Assembly: GCF_900100625.1 (NCBI RefSeq)
Contig: NZ_FMTY01000001.1
Span: 310,001-374,000 of the forward strand
DNA from: Flavobacterium saliperosum
GTDB taxonomy: Bacteria; Bacteroidota; Bacteroidia; Flavobacteriales; Flavobacteriaceae
Reading direction: 5' to 3'
Length of the DNA: 64,000 nt
Below, piece by piece: positions 9,257 to 16,699 of the stretch; position 1 is the first letter of the stretch, and each line of letters starts with the position of its first letter. Under the pieces are notes generated by a model that made no database searches, was not told the DNA's origin, and was given only the letters and a program-made list of their open reading frames with translations. The position numbers and the translations under genes are program-made.

Positions 9257-9406
9257 TTATTTTAAATTATACACTACCATTGCTAGCTTTAACAAGCTTT
9301 CAATTATCTCTTCACATTCTGAATCTGAAATATTTTCAAACCCTTCAAATTTTCTTAACTCCTCAAATGTTAACTTTAATTTCTCCTCATCTAATTCTTC
9401 TTTCAC
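9257..9406 (-). CDS. Small acidic protein upstream of the integrase
   Basis: 49 residues from a GTG start; no ATG is available in frame, and a TGA lies nine codons upstream of the GTG. The sequence is acidic and helical (KEELDEEKLKLTFEEL, ECEEIIESLLKLAMVV). It ends 6 bases before the integrase ATG and lies in the same transcript, downstream of a good promoter. Family unknown. A partner or recombination directionality factor is conceivable from position and size only. Moderate confidence because it is short with a GTG start. Confidence 0.5.
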   Translation of the reverse strand: MKEELDEEKLKLTFEELRKFEGFENISDSECEEIIESLLKLAMVVYNLK

Positions 9407-9626
9407 TACTAGACAATCCGCACTTTCTCATTTTTTCAATACGGGAGATGATTCTCGTCACAAAAATCAATACCTAGAATTTAGGCATAGAAATTCCAGC
9501 CCAGGTTTACTCGGTATTTTTTTATTATGTGATTTTGATTTGTGAGGAGTACCTTTCCCCTTGAAAGAAATTACTTCAGTCGAAGTAAAAAATGATTATT
9601 ACATCCCGTAACGAATCCTATATGAG
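9407..9626 (-). other. Leader of the integrase transcript, with palindrome
   Basis: This stretch between the promoter at 9627-9657 and the 49-residue gene has no convincing gene. It contains a perfect 7-base inverted repeat, TTACTTC (9571-9577) / GAAGTAA (9582-9588), placed about 40 bases after the expected transcription start, and a weaker CCTA/TAGG repeat near 9472-9485. These could be a repressor site or a leader hairpin controlling the integrase. Confidence 0.45.
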
Positions 9627-9657
9627 CAAAGATACTAATTAAAGAAACTGGTTGCAA
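9627..9657 (-). promoter_or_regulatory. Promoter of the integrase transcript
   Basis: Read on the minus strand: TTG at 9657-9655, a 20-base spacer, then TATCTTTG at 9634-9627. An exact Bacteroidetes consensus match. Confidence 0.75.
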
Positions 9658-9711
9658 GTTTTTACTTTCACAAAATGTTGACTATCAGCAAAAAAAGAAA
9701 AGAAGCAGTTT

Positions 9712-10320
9712 TTAAGCCGCTTCTTTTTCCTGTAATATTCTTTGTATTTTCTGAGCAGTCCCTAAACTACAGCCCCCAATTTTAGCCGCTCTTCTGAGTG
9801 ATTCACCGTTTTTGAGTTCCTTCACTACTGCTTTATACTTAATCAGAACCTCATCGTCATTCATTCGAGTTCCGTATAAACGACCTTTATAAATTCCTTT
9901 TGCTTTTGCCAATTCAATTCCCTGCTTTTGTCGCTCAAGCATATTGTTACGTTCCATCTCTGCAACGTTTCCAAGTACTGATACAATCATTTTAAAACTT
10001 GGGTTTGGCTTATTATCAATCAACGAGAACATTCCAATATTTTCAACAAAAACCTTTACTGACTTTTCATTGAAAAACTCAATCATCGTCAAAATATCAA
10101 TAATTGACCTCCCTAACCTATCTATGGAATTTATGTGTATCTCGCTAATAATCCCGCTTTCAATATCTAAAATCAGTTTACTTGCTTCTTTTCGTTCCGA
10201 AAACTTAACAGAACCCGATACCTTATCAATGTAAACTTTTGAAAATTCTTTGGAGTTTGTTTCTTGACGACCTGTATTTTGTTCTGTTGTTGAAACTCTA
10301 ACGTATTTTACTTTTGTCAT
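9712..10320 (-). CDS. Serine resolvase/invertase
   Basis: 202 residues. The catalytic domain begins KYVRVSTTEQNTGRQ (nucleophile Ser10), with INSIDRLGRS near residue 83 and the E-helix segment EMERNNMLERQKQGIELAK near 130-150. The C-terminal ~45 residues form a Hin/resolvase-type helix-turn-helix (RRAAKIGGCSLGTAQKIQRI). Such proteins resolve cointegrates or invert segments by recombining a short res/hix site. Its promoter holds a near-perfect palindrome (10351-10382) that could be its binding site. Distinct from the large integrase, it may serve dimer resolution of the circular form. Confidence 0.93.
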   Translation of the reverse strand: MTKVKYVRVSTTEQNTGRQETNSKEFSKVYIDKVSGSVKFSERKEASKLILDIESGIISEIHINSIDRLGRSIIDILTMIEFFNEKSVKVFVENIGMFSLIDNKPNPSFKMIVSVLGNVAEMERNNMLERQKQGIELAKAKGIYKGRLYGTRMNDDEVLIKYKAVVKELKNGESLRRAAKIGGCSLGTAQKIQRILQEKEAA

Positions 10321-10342
10321 GGCTTATATTTTGATTACACGA

Positions 10343-10382
10343 CAAATGTAGTGTATATTTTTAGACTGGCAAAATTATACAC
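10343..10382 (-). promoter_or_regulatory. Resolvase promoter with overlapping operator-like palindrome
   Basis: On the minus strand TTG (10372-10370), a 19-base spacer and TACATTTG (10350-10343) form an exact promoter. An inverted repeat, GTGTATA at 10351-10357 and TATACAC at 10376-10382, with A/T-rich extensions, brackets the -33 box and spacer. A dimer bound here would block transcription, so autorepression is likely. Confidence 0.7.
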
Positions 10383-10448
10383 TTAAAAACCAGGCTATTA
10401 GCCAAAATAAGCGTGCTATTTTCAAGCATGGTCTAATATTATACAATT

Positions 10449-11900
10449 TCATCTAAATCTAATTTTTTTAGATACTTTCCCAATTATAGATTTTCCACTT
10501 GTAATGAATTTTCCATAGCGAGTCATTTTCTTGCACTGAGACACTTCGAGGGTTAAATTACCCGCAGAAAGTTGAAGTTTGATTAAGACCAGTTCGGTTG
10601 TTAGCCAAGCGATGAGGTATGCGTCTTCTCCGAGATTGCCAAATTCCTTAAGTTGCGCTCCATAAAACGAAATGAGTTTTTCTTTAATAGCTTCAATTTC
10701 TTTCACAAAGATTCCGACACGGTTCGTAGTATCCATCTTTTGTAAGATTATCGATTTTGGGTTATCGATTGGATAGGATGCTAAGTTAAAGTAATTCAAA
10801 ACAAATGACGGAATATAATGCGCACTCCTACTATTGATTACCAAAGTAGGCTCTGTGGTTGGAATCCAAAATAGATAATCAATCAAATGCTGACCATCTT
10901 CAATTTCTGCTAAATTTTTCTCAACAAACTCCACATATTCTTTTGGAGAAACTACTCGGACATTCAATTTTAAAAGCTCAAAGGCTAATTTAGCTTTTGC
11001 CCTAGTATTATTATCATGCACAATAAAAATATCACAACTTGTAGCATAGGCGATATGTTCATAGTCTGTCTCAACATTGTCTAAATGGTGACCTTTTTCA
11101 ATCTTGTCAGGATAAAATCCATGAAAGTCCAATTGTCTGACAAGCGCAATTATTTTATTAAAGAAACTCTTTTTATCTTCTCCTATAAGCATACTTTCAA
11201 AAAGTTCCATAAAGTCCTTTTTCTGTAATTTTTGTGCATTTTCATCCAGTGTGTCCATAGGATTGAATCTCTTATCTTTGATTCTGCCACTAACCTTTAT
11301 GTCTTGTTGAAATCCCTCACGCCATTGTGAATAGCTATCATCTTCGTAGAGTGTGCTTGACATTGTCATAAGATTCTGCATCATGTCTTTCATGGAAATT
11401 GTTTCTTCAGTCCCCATAAGACGTTTCACAAGTTCCGAGCTTCTTGTATTTGCAATTTGCTTATTAACTTCTTCTTCATCTGTTTGCTTCGCAGTGAAAT
11501 TTGGCAATTGAATTTTGAACAAGGAATCTAACATCGATGAAAACGGCTCTAATACTTCCATCATTTTATCAACATTATAATCAAAATCTTCGTGCTCATC
11601 ATACGCTTCGACATGTTGTCTCATTGATTCCTTTGAATCCAGAAATTGAAATTCCAAAACGTGCTTGATTGTATAGACAATGAATAGCGACTTGGAATAT
11701 TTTTGAATTTTCTCGAGATGTCCTTCAATTCCTTCCATGCCTACTTTCTTATAGCTTCGATATAAGTCTTTAAGATGTGCGGGAGAATAAGGCAAGATAT
11801 ATTTTGATTCATCTGCCAATATCTCAGTAAGCCTTTTACAGACCTCATCATTATGCTCCAGTCTGCTGAACACATTCCAATCTAAATATACTCGAATCAT
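10449..11900 (-). CDS. PIN-domain protein with large insert
   Basis: 483 residues. The N-terminus MIRVYLDWNVFSRLE is a classic first PIN strand with Asp7. The matching C-terminal half of the fold comes near residues 277-320 (DYEHIAYATSCDIFIVHDNN, Asp279, Asp290, Asp296, followed by RAKAKLAFELLKLNVRVVSP). About 240 helical residues separate the two halves, and a further ~160 residues follow. PIN domains are Mg2+-dependent ribonucleases, often toxins. No antitoxin-sized partner is adjacent on this strand, except possibly the 46-residue gene at 12031-12171. A TAAATTTG box at 11924-11917 probably serves its promoter. A role in defence or RNA cleavage is inferred. Confidence 0.65.
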   Translation of the reverse strand: MIRVYLDWNVFSRLEHNDEVCKRLTEILADESKYILPYSPAHLKDLYRSYKKVGMEGIEGHLEKIQKYSKSLFIVYTIKHVLEFQFLDSKESMRQHVEAYDEHEDFDYNVDKMMEVLEPFSSMLDSLFKIQLPNFTAKQTDEEEVNKQIANTRSSELVKRLMGTEETISMKDMMQNLMTMSSTLYEDDSYSQWREGFQQDIKVSGRIKDKRFNPMDTLDENAQKLQKKDFMELFESMLIGEDKKSFFNKIIALVRQLDFHGFYPDKIEKGHHLDNVETDYEHIAYATSCDIFIVHDNNTRAKAKLAFELLKLNVRVVSPKEYVEFVEKNLAEIEDGQHLIDYLFWIPTTEPTLVINSRSAHYIPSFVLNYFNLASYPIDNPKSIILQKMDTTNRVGIFVKEIEAIKEKLISFYGAQLKEFGNLGEDAYLIAWLTTELVLIKLQLSAGNLTLEVSQCKKMTRYGKFITSGKSIIGKVSKKIRFR

Positions 11901-12030
11901 TACTTTCGCTTTCGAGCAAATTTAAAATTTAATTGACTGGATATGAGATAATTTTGAATTTAATTATCCACAACTTCACCACTATCATAAAACTTTACCT
12001 ATATTATGCTTTCAAATAATTCAAAATGGC

Positions 12031-12171
12031 TTAATCCATCTTTCTAAGGAGATTTCCGATTTTGAGCAGTTCTGATTGGTCAACACTATTCATCATTATT
12101 TCAACTGGAAACTTTGGAGCTTCAGTCTTTAATACCTCACGGAGCTGGCTGATTGTGATTTTTAATTTCAT
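12031..12171 (-). CDS. Small 46-residue protein
   Basis: An ATG-to-TAA frame of 46 residues (MKLKITISQLREVLKTEAP, then SELLKIGNLLRKMD). It is predicted helical and mixed charge. It lies 130 bases upstream of the PIN gene on the same strand, so it could be a partner or antitoxin, but nothing in the sequence proves this. Family unknown. Confidence 0.45.
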   Translation of the reverse strand: MKLKITISQLREVLKTEAPKFPVEIMMNSVDQSELLKIGNLLRKMD

Positions 12172-12500
12172 ATCGTTTATTTACCTATAAATAGATGCAA
12201 CCCTGAAAATCCACCACAAAAAAATCCCAAAAAATTTTTAGCGATTTTCAACCCAAGAAATTTTTAGCACTCTGATTGTAAATATTTGCGCTATACAATT
12301 CAGCTACTATCGGAAGGTGGGTAATCGCTGACCATAATCTCAAAAGCTTTGAATCCCTTATGTTTACAGGAAGGAGGGCTGTTGCGGTCTCCAGCACAGG
12401 GAGGCAGGGGTCAGATTGGGTCGTTGAGCCATGAGGTGTGAATACACCAACGATTTCATACATTGGTAGCGGCATTAACACCAGGTTTTTGCGCCAAACA
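12172..12500. other. GC-richer, structured intergenic stretch
   Basis: No convincing gene. Within an AT-rich element this stretch is unusually G-rich on the plus strand from about 12310 to 12425. It holds nested pairing: TCGTTG (12421-12426) with CAACGA (12448-12453), enclosing GTGT (12436-12439) and ACAC (12444-12447). An AAATTTTTAGC motif occurs twice at about 12232-12270. It looks like a structured RNA, an origin of transfer or a replication region. A 77-codon minus-strand frame crosses it but lacks other support. Confidence 0.4.
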
Positions 12501-12518
12501 CTTGTATAAAATCCTGGT
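12480..12518. repeat. Inverted repeat upstream of the small membrane gene
   Basis: ACCAGG (12480-12485) followed by T's, and A's followed by CCTGGT (12513-12518). It overlaps the -33 element of the promoter at 12502-12532, so it may be an operator or a terminator for transcripts entering from the left. Confidence 0.5.
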
Positions 12519-12532
12519 TTTTAGTATTTTTG
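12502..12532 (+). promoter_or_regulatory. Promoter for the 81-residue gene
   Basis: TTG at 12502-12504, a 20-base spacer and TATTTTTG at 12525-12532; the start codon is 21 bases downstream. Confidence 0.7.
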
Positions 12533-12553
12533 TGTCAGTAAAAGCCAATAGAT

Positions 12554-12799
12554 ATGAGCAATAAAGCCGACTTTCAGAATTTCTTCCCAGTTGATAACTC
12601 CAGCCTTACAAACCTACATTATGACTTGGTAGCTTCCAAGTTTATGACTGGAATTGAAAACCACAAGCGAACCCAATACAACAATTCAGCATCCAATAGC
12701 GCAGTTTTTCCATTAATTGGCGCTATCATCCAAATCATTTTCGGTTTGGTTATCGCAATCTTAGGAATCCTAAAATTTATTTTCAAATCATTACGATAA
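12554..12799 (+). CDS. Small membrane-anchored protein, unknown
   Basis: 81 residues. The first 50 are polar (SNKADFQNFFPVDNSSLTN, VASKFMTGIENHKRTQ). The last 30 contain one transmembrane helix (VFPLIGAIIQIIFGLVIAIL) and end in basic residues (KFIFKSLR). A good promoter lies directly upstream. No family recognised. Small tail-anchored proteins on mobile elements can be toxins or effectors, but this is only a positional guess. Confidence 0.6.
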   Translation: MSNKADFQNFFPVDNSSLTNLHYDLVASKFMTGIENHKRTQYNNSASNSAVFPLIGAIIQIIFGLVIAILGILKFIFKSLR

Positions 12800-13135
12800 T
12801 CGTAGCGCAGATTTTGCGAATATTTGAGCTGAGGAGCAATATGGATTATTTGAATCAATATAATTATTTGTAATTCAGTATTTTATAATAATTTACTAAT
12901 TTGTATTATTATAATCTACTTATATCTACTTTCTATATCTTCAACACTTACTCTCATATATGTTACTTAGAATATAGTAATACAAATAGTTGTAAACACC
13001 AGTAAAATAAGGCAATAACAAAGATTACTACAAAATACACTATGCGCAGATTGCGCTATTAATGTTAAATTTTGTTAATATAGTAAACATAATTTATTAA
13101 AATTAAATATTTATTGAATATAGCTTAATATTTAC
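12800..13135. other. AT-rich intergenic region with short repeats
   Basis: No gene. GCGCAGATT occurs at about 12805 and about 13044, each followed within a few bases by a matching GCG arm (small hairpins CGCA...TGCG and GCGCA-gat-TGCGC). The rest is very AT-rich. This could be a replication origin or a transcription-termination area for the gene to the left. Confidence 0.35.
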
Positions 13136-13166
13136 TTGCAATAGGCTTTAAAGAATCGTATCTTTG
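13136..13166 (+). promoter_or_regulatory. Promoter of the polymerase-like gene and its leader
   Basis: TTG at 13136-13138, a 20-base spacer and TATCTTTG at 13159-13166. An exact consensus. The start codon lies about 135 bases beyond the expected transcript start, leaving a long leader. Confidence 0.8.
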
Positions 13167-13173
13167 CATAAAT

Positions 13174-13306
13174 TAAACAATATAACGAGAAATCAACTCT
13201 TACAAAATCTTGGTTGCTGATGGGTAGCGCCCGTCAGCTTCTTCTACCAAGTAAAATAACGGAAGGTATAACGTCAGAATGTTGACGAGAGAATAGAAGA
13301 ATACGA
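13174..13306 (+). ncRNA. Structured leader or small RNA before the polymerase-like gene
   Basis: Between the promoter and the gene lies a three-tier hairpin: CTTGGT (13209-13214)/ACCAAG (13246-13251), GCTGA (13216-13220)/TCAGC (13234-13238), GGG (13222-13224)/CCC (13230-13232). It is followed by a second hairpin, CGTCA (13272-13276)/TGACG (13283-13287). In such AT-rich DNA this is strong structure. It is either a cis-regulatory leader or a separate RNA used by the downstream protein. No family assigned. Confidence 0.6.
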
Positions 13307-14950
13307 ATGTTTGAAAATGAATACATCGCTTTTACGGGCGATACTGGAGACTTTGACTTGCTCCAAAATGATTATAAGTTAGCTGAACTAGCCCAACTTT
13401 TTCCGAATGTAAATTCAATCCTGATTCCCAAAAAAGCGGAATACAACCTAAAAAATTACGTTTCTAAAGCACTTTTAAAAGAAATTGACCCCGACACTAA
13501 CATTGCCGTGGAGAAATGTTTATTGGTGCTGTCTAACTTTGCCAGTACTTATTACACTGAAAACAAATGGAAACCGTTAAGTTCAGCCGTGTTACATGAA
13601 CAAACCAAATCCAATGACAATACGTTCGTCTATACCAAAATACTGGATGTTCTTAAAACTGGAACAAAGACGGGAGCATTTATCGAAGTAATGACCAATG
13701 GTGACGGAGAAGAGACCTATATTGTCGGAGAAAAGTCCAAGCAGTATAGGCTTACAGAAACCTATTTAAAAGCCAAACTAAAGGAATATCTTATCCAAGA
13801 CGAGGAAATTATCAGACGTAGGAATAAAAGCTACCTAAAGCAGTTAAAAGAAGCCAATAAAAATCCTATATGTGCCAATCTGTTTGATGTTTACCCAGAT
13901 ATTGACTTGCCAACGTCTAAAGAATTGTTAGCCATTGGCAAGCAACTGGTAAAGAAAGGCTATACCACCAAAAAAGGTAAGCGTCTCACGATGCGCAACA
14001 AACACGACAACAGCTATTGGAAAGATTATCAAAACAGAAGTTTCGTTGAGGATAACATCGAGCTATTTGAGTTTTTAACCAAAAGAGGATACATGATTCC
14101 AACGATTGGTGATGAACGTAGTGGTGGGCGAATCGTTGATAGTTTTACCCTGATGCCTGCATGGATTCGTAATGAAATTACGATAAGCGGTAAAAAGCTA
14201 TCTGAATGTGATTACTGCACATTACACCCGAATATTGCTATGACATTATATGGAGGTCGCCAAAAATTTCTTACTCATGAGTACGTGGCCGAGATGTCAC
14301 ATATGGACGTGAAGGATGTAAAGCTGGCGCATTTGAGTTTTTTCAATATGAAATTGGAACATATGAAGAACACTCGATTATATAATCATTACAACACACT
14401 CGGGGCGGAAATGCTTTATGGAATGTACCACGATAAAAAAGAACATGGCTATAAAATCACATCCAAGAGAATGTTTGCCGTTGAGGTTGCAATTATGACT
14501 GATGTTATAAAACATCTGAATTCGATTGGTATTTTCGTCCTGTACGTTTATGATGCATTGCTTTGTGAAGAAAAGGACAAACCCGTAGTAATCGAAACCA
14601 TGAATCGAATTATACTGGAGCATGGAGTTAAAACAACCGTTAAGGTTAAGGATGAGACCAGCGCAGAAATCGAAGTTGTCAGCGCTATTGAGGATAGGGT
14701 TACCAAAGCTGATAATGAGGAAACGATTACTGATATTATTTATCTTAAGCGACTCACAATCGAGGAATATTTTAAACGATTTAGGATAAAATACGGTAGC
14801 CATATAACGGAATCCAGCTTGGATATTCATTATAAAGTATTATCAAAGCATTACACTTTTGTCGATGAAATCCCAGACGAACATAAATCGGGATGTGTGG
14901 TTGAAACCAATATTGATGGTGTATTTGGGAAAATAAATATTTTTAAATAG
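13307..14950 (+). CDS. Polymerase-like protein (family A / TV-Pol-like, tentative)
   Basis: 547 residues. The C-terminal half carries what look like polymerase motifs: motif A at about 299-312 (SECDYCTLHPNIA, Asp302), a lysine-bearing helix at 337-352 (VKLAHLSFFNMKLEHMK) followed by YNTLGAEMLYGM, and motif C at 412-421 (VLYVYDALLC, Asp416). This order resembles family A DNA polymerases and T7-type RNA polymerases, and in particular the TV-Pol family described from transposons and viruses. That assignment is from memory and not proven. The N-terminal 250 residues are not recognised. It could copy the element or use its own structured leader as template or primer. A hairpin follows the stop. 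Confidence 0.55.
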   Translation: MFENEYIAFTGDTGDFDLLQNDYKLAELAQLFPNVNSILIPKKAEYNLKNYVSKALLKEIDPDTNIAVEKCLLVLSNFASTYYTENKWKPLSSAVLHEQTKSNDNTFVYTKILDVLKTGTKTGAFIEVMTNGDGEETYIVGEKSKQYRLTETYLKAKLKEYLIQDEEIIRRRNKSYLKQLKEANKNPICANLFDVYPDIDLPTSKELLAIGKQLVKKGYTTKKGKRLTMRNKHDNSYWKDYQNRSFVEDNIELFEFLTKRGYMIPTIGDERSGGRIVDSFTLMPAWIRNEITISGKKLSECDYCTLHPNIAMTLYGGRQKFLTHEYVAEMSHMDVKDVKLAHLSFFNMKLEHMKNTRLYNHYNTLGAEMLYGMYHDKKEHGYKITSKRMFAVEVAIMTDVIKHLNSIGIFVLYVYDALLCEEKDKPVVIETMNRIILEHGVKTTVKVKDETSAEIEVVSAIEDRVTKADNEETITDIIYLKRLTIEEYFKRFRIKYGSHITESSLDIHYKVLSKHYTFVDEIPDEHKSGCVVETNIDGVFGKINIFK

Positions 14951-14956
14951 AACAGA

Positions 14957-14980
14957 AACCTCTGACAATCGTCAGAGGTT
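14957..14980. terminator. Bidirectional terminator between polymerase-like and RT genes
   Basis: Perfect 10-base arms, AACCTCTGAC (14957-14966) and GTCAGAGGTT (14971-14980), loop AATC. The right arm overlaps the RT stop codon, so it sits at the end of both converging genes. The T-run is weak. Confidence 0.7.
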
Positions 14981-15824
14981 ATTTGTTATTGGTTTTCCTT
15001 ATGTTATTCAGATAATTAAGAATTGGCTTTACTTTCGCTTCGGAATTTTCTTCCTCTTTTGCCCTAGCTATAATCTTATCAGTACCGTCAATCTTATTAA
15101 GAAAAACATTAATCCCAGTGATGTTTTGATTGCTCGCGTAATCGGTCTTTCTAAAACTGATTTTTAAGCCATCTTTTTGCACAGTTTCTAAAAATATCGG
15201 GATGAGGTGTTGAAAATCTTTTTGGGAAGAAAAAGTCAAATCATCAATATACCTAGTATAGGTTATGTCATTAGCTTTACAGATTTCAATTAATTTATAA
15301 TCTGTATCCAAAAAAACCAAATTTGATATATGAGTGCTTGTTGGTGTACCTTGAGGTAATTCTCCTTTCCAAGTAGTTAACCTAGTAGCGTAAAAAGCAA
15401 ATTGTGTATTAAATCCAAACTTAAGAAATGTTTCATAAACCTTTTTTGAGGTAATTGACGGATAGAAGTCTTTTAAATCAGTTACAAAAACGTATTTTTT
15501 TCCTTGATGCGGTTTTGCATTTGTAATATTGCTTTTACCTTTTACTCCACCATGAACATTTTTAGGTAATTCAATTCCTGAAAGGATTCTATCTTTAATT
15601 TTTTTTTGAATTCGCTTTAATTGAGGCTTAGAGGGTCTAATAACTCGTTGCTTAATCGTTCCGTCCAAATAAGTTTTAGGCTGCCCAGTCTTTTTATCAG
15701 TTTTTGTTTCAATCCATTCATTATAATGGCTATCAATATCCCCAATAATTTTATCAAGCTCTTTTTTTGATTCCCCAATAATTGAAGGTAAAAACAATTT
15801 ACCCCTACACTCTAAAAAATTCAT
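14979..15824 (-). CDS. Retron-type reverse transcriptase
   Basis: 281 residues, within the usual range for retron RTs. Hallmarks in order: NAKPH at 102-106 (the retron NAxxH motif), VTDLKDFYPSI at 114-124 (palm aspartate), LPQGTPTS at 156-163, YIDD at 192-195 (the catalytic YxDD, usually YADD in retrons), and NITG at 234-237 (region Y, usually VTG). It copies part of a structured RNA to make msDNA. The start overlaps the end of the XRE gene by 20 bases, implying translational coupling. It shares a transcript with the RNA at 16790-16444, a 72-residue gene and the XRE gene. Defence function is inferred from the retron family. Confidence 0.9.
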   Translation of the reverse strand: MNFLECRGKLFLPSIIGESKKELDKIIGDIDSHYNEWIETKTDKKTGQPKTYLDGTIKQRVIRPSKPQLKRIQKKIKDRILSGIELPKNVHGGVKGKSNITNAKPHQGKKYVFVTDLKDFYPSITSKKVYETFLKFGFNTQFAFYATRLTTWKGELPQGTPTSTHISNLVFLDTDYKLIEICKANDITYTRYIDDLTFSSQKDFQHLIPIFLETVQKDGLKISFRKTDYASNQNITGINVFLNKIDGTDKIIARAKEEENSEAKVKPILNYLNNIRKTNNK

Positions 15825-16095
15825 TCACAAGAGACTTTACTGATGGATTGATAATCTCAAATGCTTTTCTTTTTTCAGGTGAAATATCGTCTTCATTTAA
15901 CGATAAAAAAAATAAAATTGGTAACGGAATATCAAGACAAGAACTTATTTCTTTTAAAGTCGATAAGTTTGGCTCTTTACTATTGTTTTCAATTTGGGAT
16001 AAATAAGTTTGTGTAATACCACAAAGAGAGGCAAACTCTGTTTGAGTGTGCCCTTTTTGTTTTCTGATATCTTTTATTACAGTACCTAAATTCAT
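15805..16095 (-). CDS. XRE-family helix-turn-helix protein of the retron cassette
   Basis: 96 residues. A Cro/CI-type helix-turn-helix occupies about residues 5-60 (IRKQKGHTQTEFASLCGITQ, then YLSQIENNSKEPNLSTLKEI). A ~35-residue C-terminal helix-rich tail follows (ISPEKRKAFEIINPSVKSLV). It overlaps the RT start by 20 bases. An XRE protein joined to a retron RT is the architecture that, as I recall, defines type VI retrons in the Mestre classification. Likely role: repressor of the cassette or sensor that releases the effector when msDNA is disturbed. A 76-base gap with an AT-rich semi-palindrome separates it from the upstream gene. Confidence 0.85.
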   Translation of the reverse strand: MNLGTVIKDIRKQKGHTQTEFASLCGITQTYLSQIENNSKEPNLSTLKEISSCLDIPLPILFFLSLNEDDISPEKRKAFEIINPSVKSLVNEFFRV

Positions 16096-16171
16096 GATTA
16101 ATTCATTTGGAAAAATTTAAAGGGTGTCGGGGTAATTGAATAACGTAATACTCCTCTCATGACTCATAGCA

Positions 16172-16390
16172 TTAAATTAAAAACCTATTAATGAGGTCAA
16201 CGATATCTGACACTTCAGATTTGAAATGCTTATCGGTTAACCCTTTTTTAGTCCTTAATCTATTCAACTTTGCTATTGCATCATTTAATAAATTAACGTC
16301 ATTCTCCGATAGAGAACACTGGTTCGTTGCGATAGTTACTAATACGTTCAGTAAACCATCGATGTTTTGAAGTCTGATTTTTCTAGACAT
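16172..16390 (-). CDS. 72-residue protein of the retron cassette
   Basis: Helical and charged (KIRLQNIDGLLNVLVTIATN; ENDVNLLNDAIAKLNRLRTK; FKSEVSDIVDLINRFLI). It lies just after the non-coding RNA and before the XRE gene, all on one strand, with the ATG 54 bases beyond the a2 arm. Family unknown. As an unexplained third protein in a retron operon it is a candidate effector (toxin) or antitoxin. Confidence 0.65.
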   Translation of the reverse strand: MSRKIRLQNIDGLLNVLVTIATNQCSLSENDVNLLNDAIAKLNRLRTKKGLTDKHFKSEVSDIVDLINRFLI

Positions 16391-16424
16391 AATAAAAAAA
16401 GTTTTAGTGATAGCTTAGTTGCTA

Positions 16425-16438
16425 CCTGCTTCTTTTAA
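16425..16438. repeat. Direct repeat near the retron a2 arm (copy 1)
   Basis: CCTGCTTCTTTTAA, identical to 16494-16507. The two copies lie on either side of the a2 arm, one inside the RNA and one just outside its 3' end. This could hint at processing or duplication. Confidence 0.6.
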
Positions 16439-16600
16439 CAACTGTTAATCACTAAATGCGTAGACAATGTTCTCTATGCACCGCTTTAAAATCCCTGCTT
16501 CTTTTAAAATAGAAGCTTTCATTAAACAATTCAATATCTGACTTATTCATCTTTGACTTGGGTGTAATTTTCACTTACAATCATATCAAAAGGTTCTGAT

Positions 16601-16630
16601 GCTGTGGCGTTAGTGCTACACCAGTTAGTC
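16601..16630 (-). repeat. Tandem hairpin repeat B in the retron RNA
   Basis: On the minus strand it begins GACTAACTGGTGTAGC and ends GCCACAGC, folding as CTG-TG-GC against GC-CA-CAG with an ACTAAC loop. It is a shorter version of repeat A (16667-16699). Confidence 0.75.
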
Positions 16631-16666
16631 AAATCGGTATTCTCTTTCCCGTACGTGGATTTTCAA

Positions 16667-16699
16667 GCTGTGGCGGAGTTACCGCTACATCAGTTAGTC
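16667..16699 (-). repeat. Tandem hairpin repeat A in the retron RNA
   Basis: On the minus strand it begins GACTAACTGATGTAGC and ends CCGCCACAGC. The stem is CTG, TG, GCGG against CCGC, CA, CAG, with a TAACT loop and bulges on the 5' side. Compared with repeat B the ends are conserved while the upper stem differs in length but stays paired, suggesting selection for structure. Confidence 0.75.

Noticed and set aside
9280..9477. 65-codon plus-strand frame upstream of the integrase
   Set aside because: Antisense to the 49-residue acidic gene and the leader; low-complexity leucine/serine run.
12248..12481. 77-codon minus-strand frame in the structured stretch
   Set aside because: Unusual composition, no clear promoter and overlap with nested hairpins; more likely non-coding.
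16601..16699. CRISPR-like pair of direct repeats
   Set aside because: Only two imperfect copies of different length, each folding on its own, inside a larger RNA closed by a1/a2 ends and followed by a retron RT; no cas genes.
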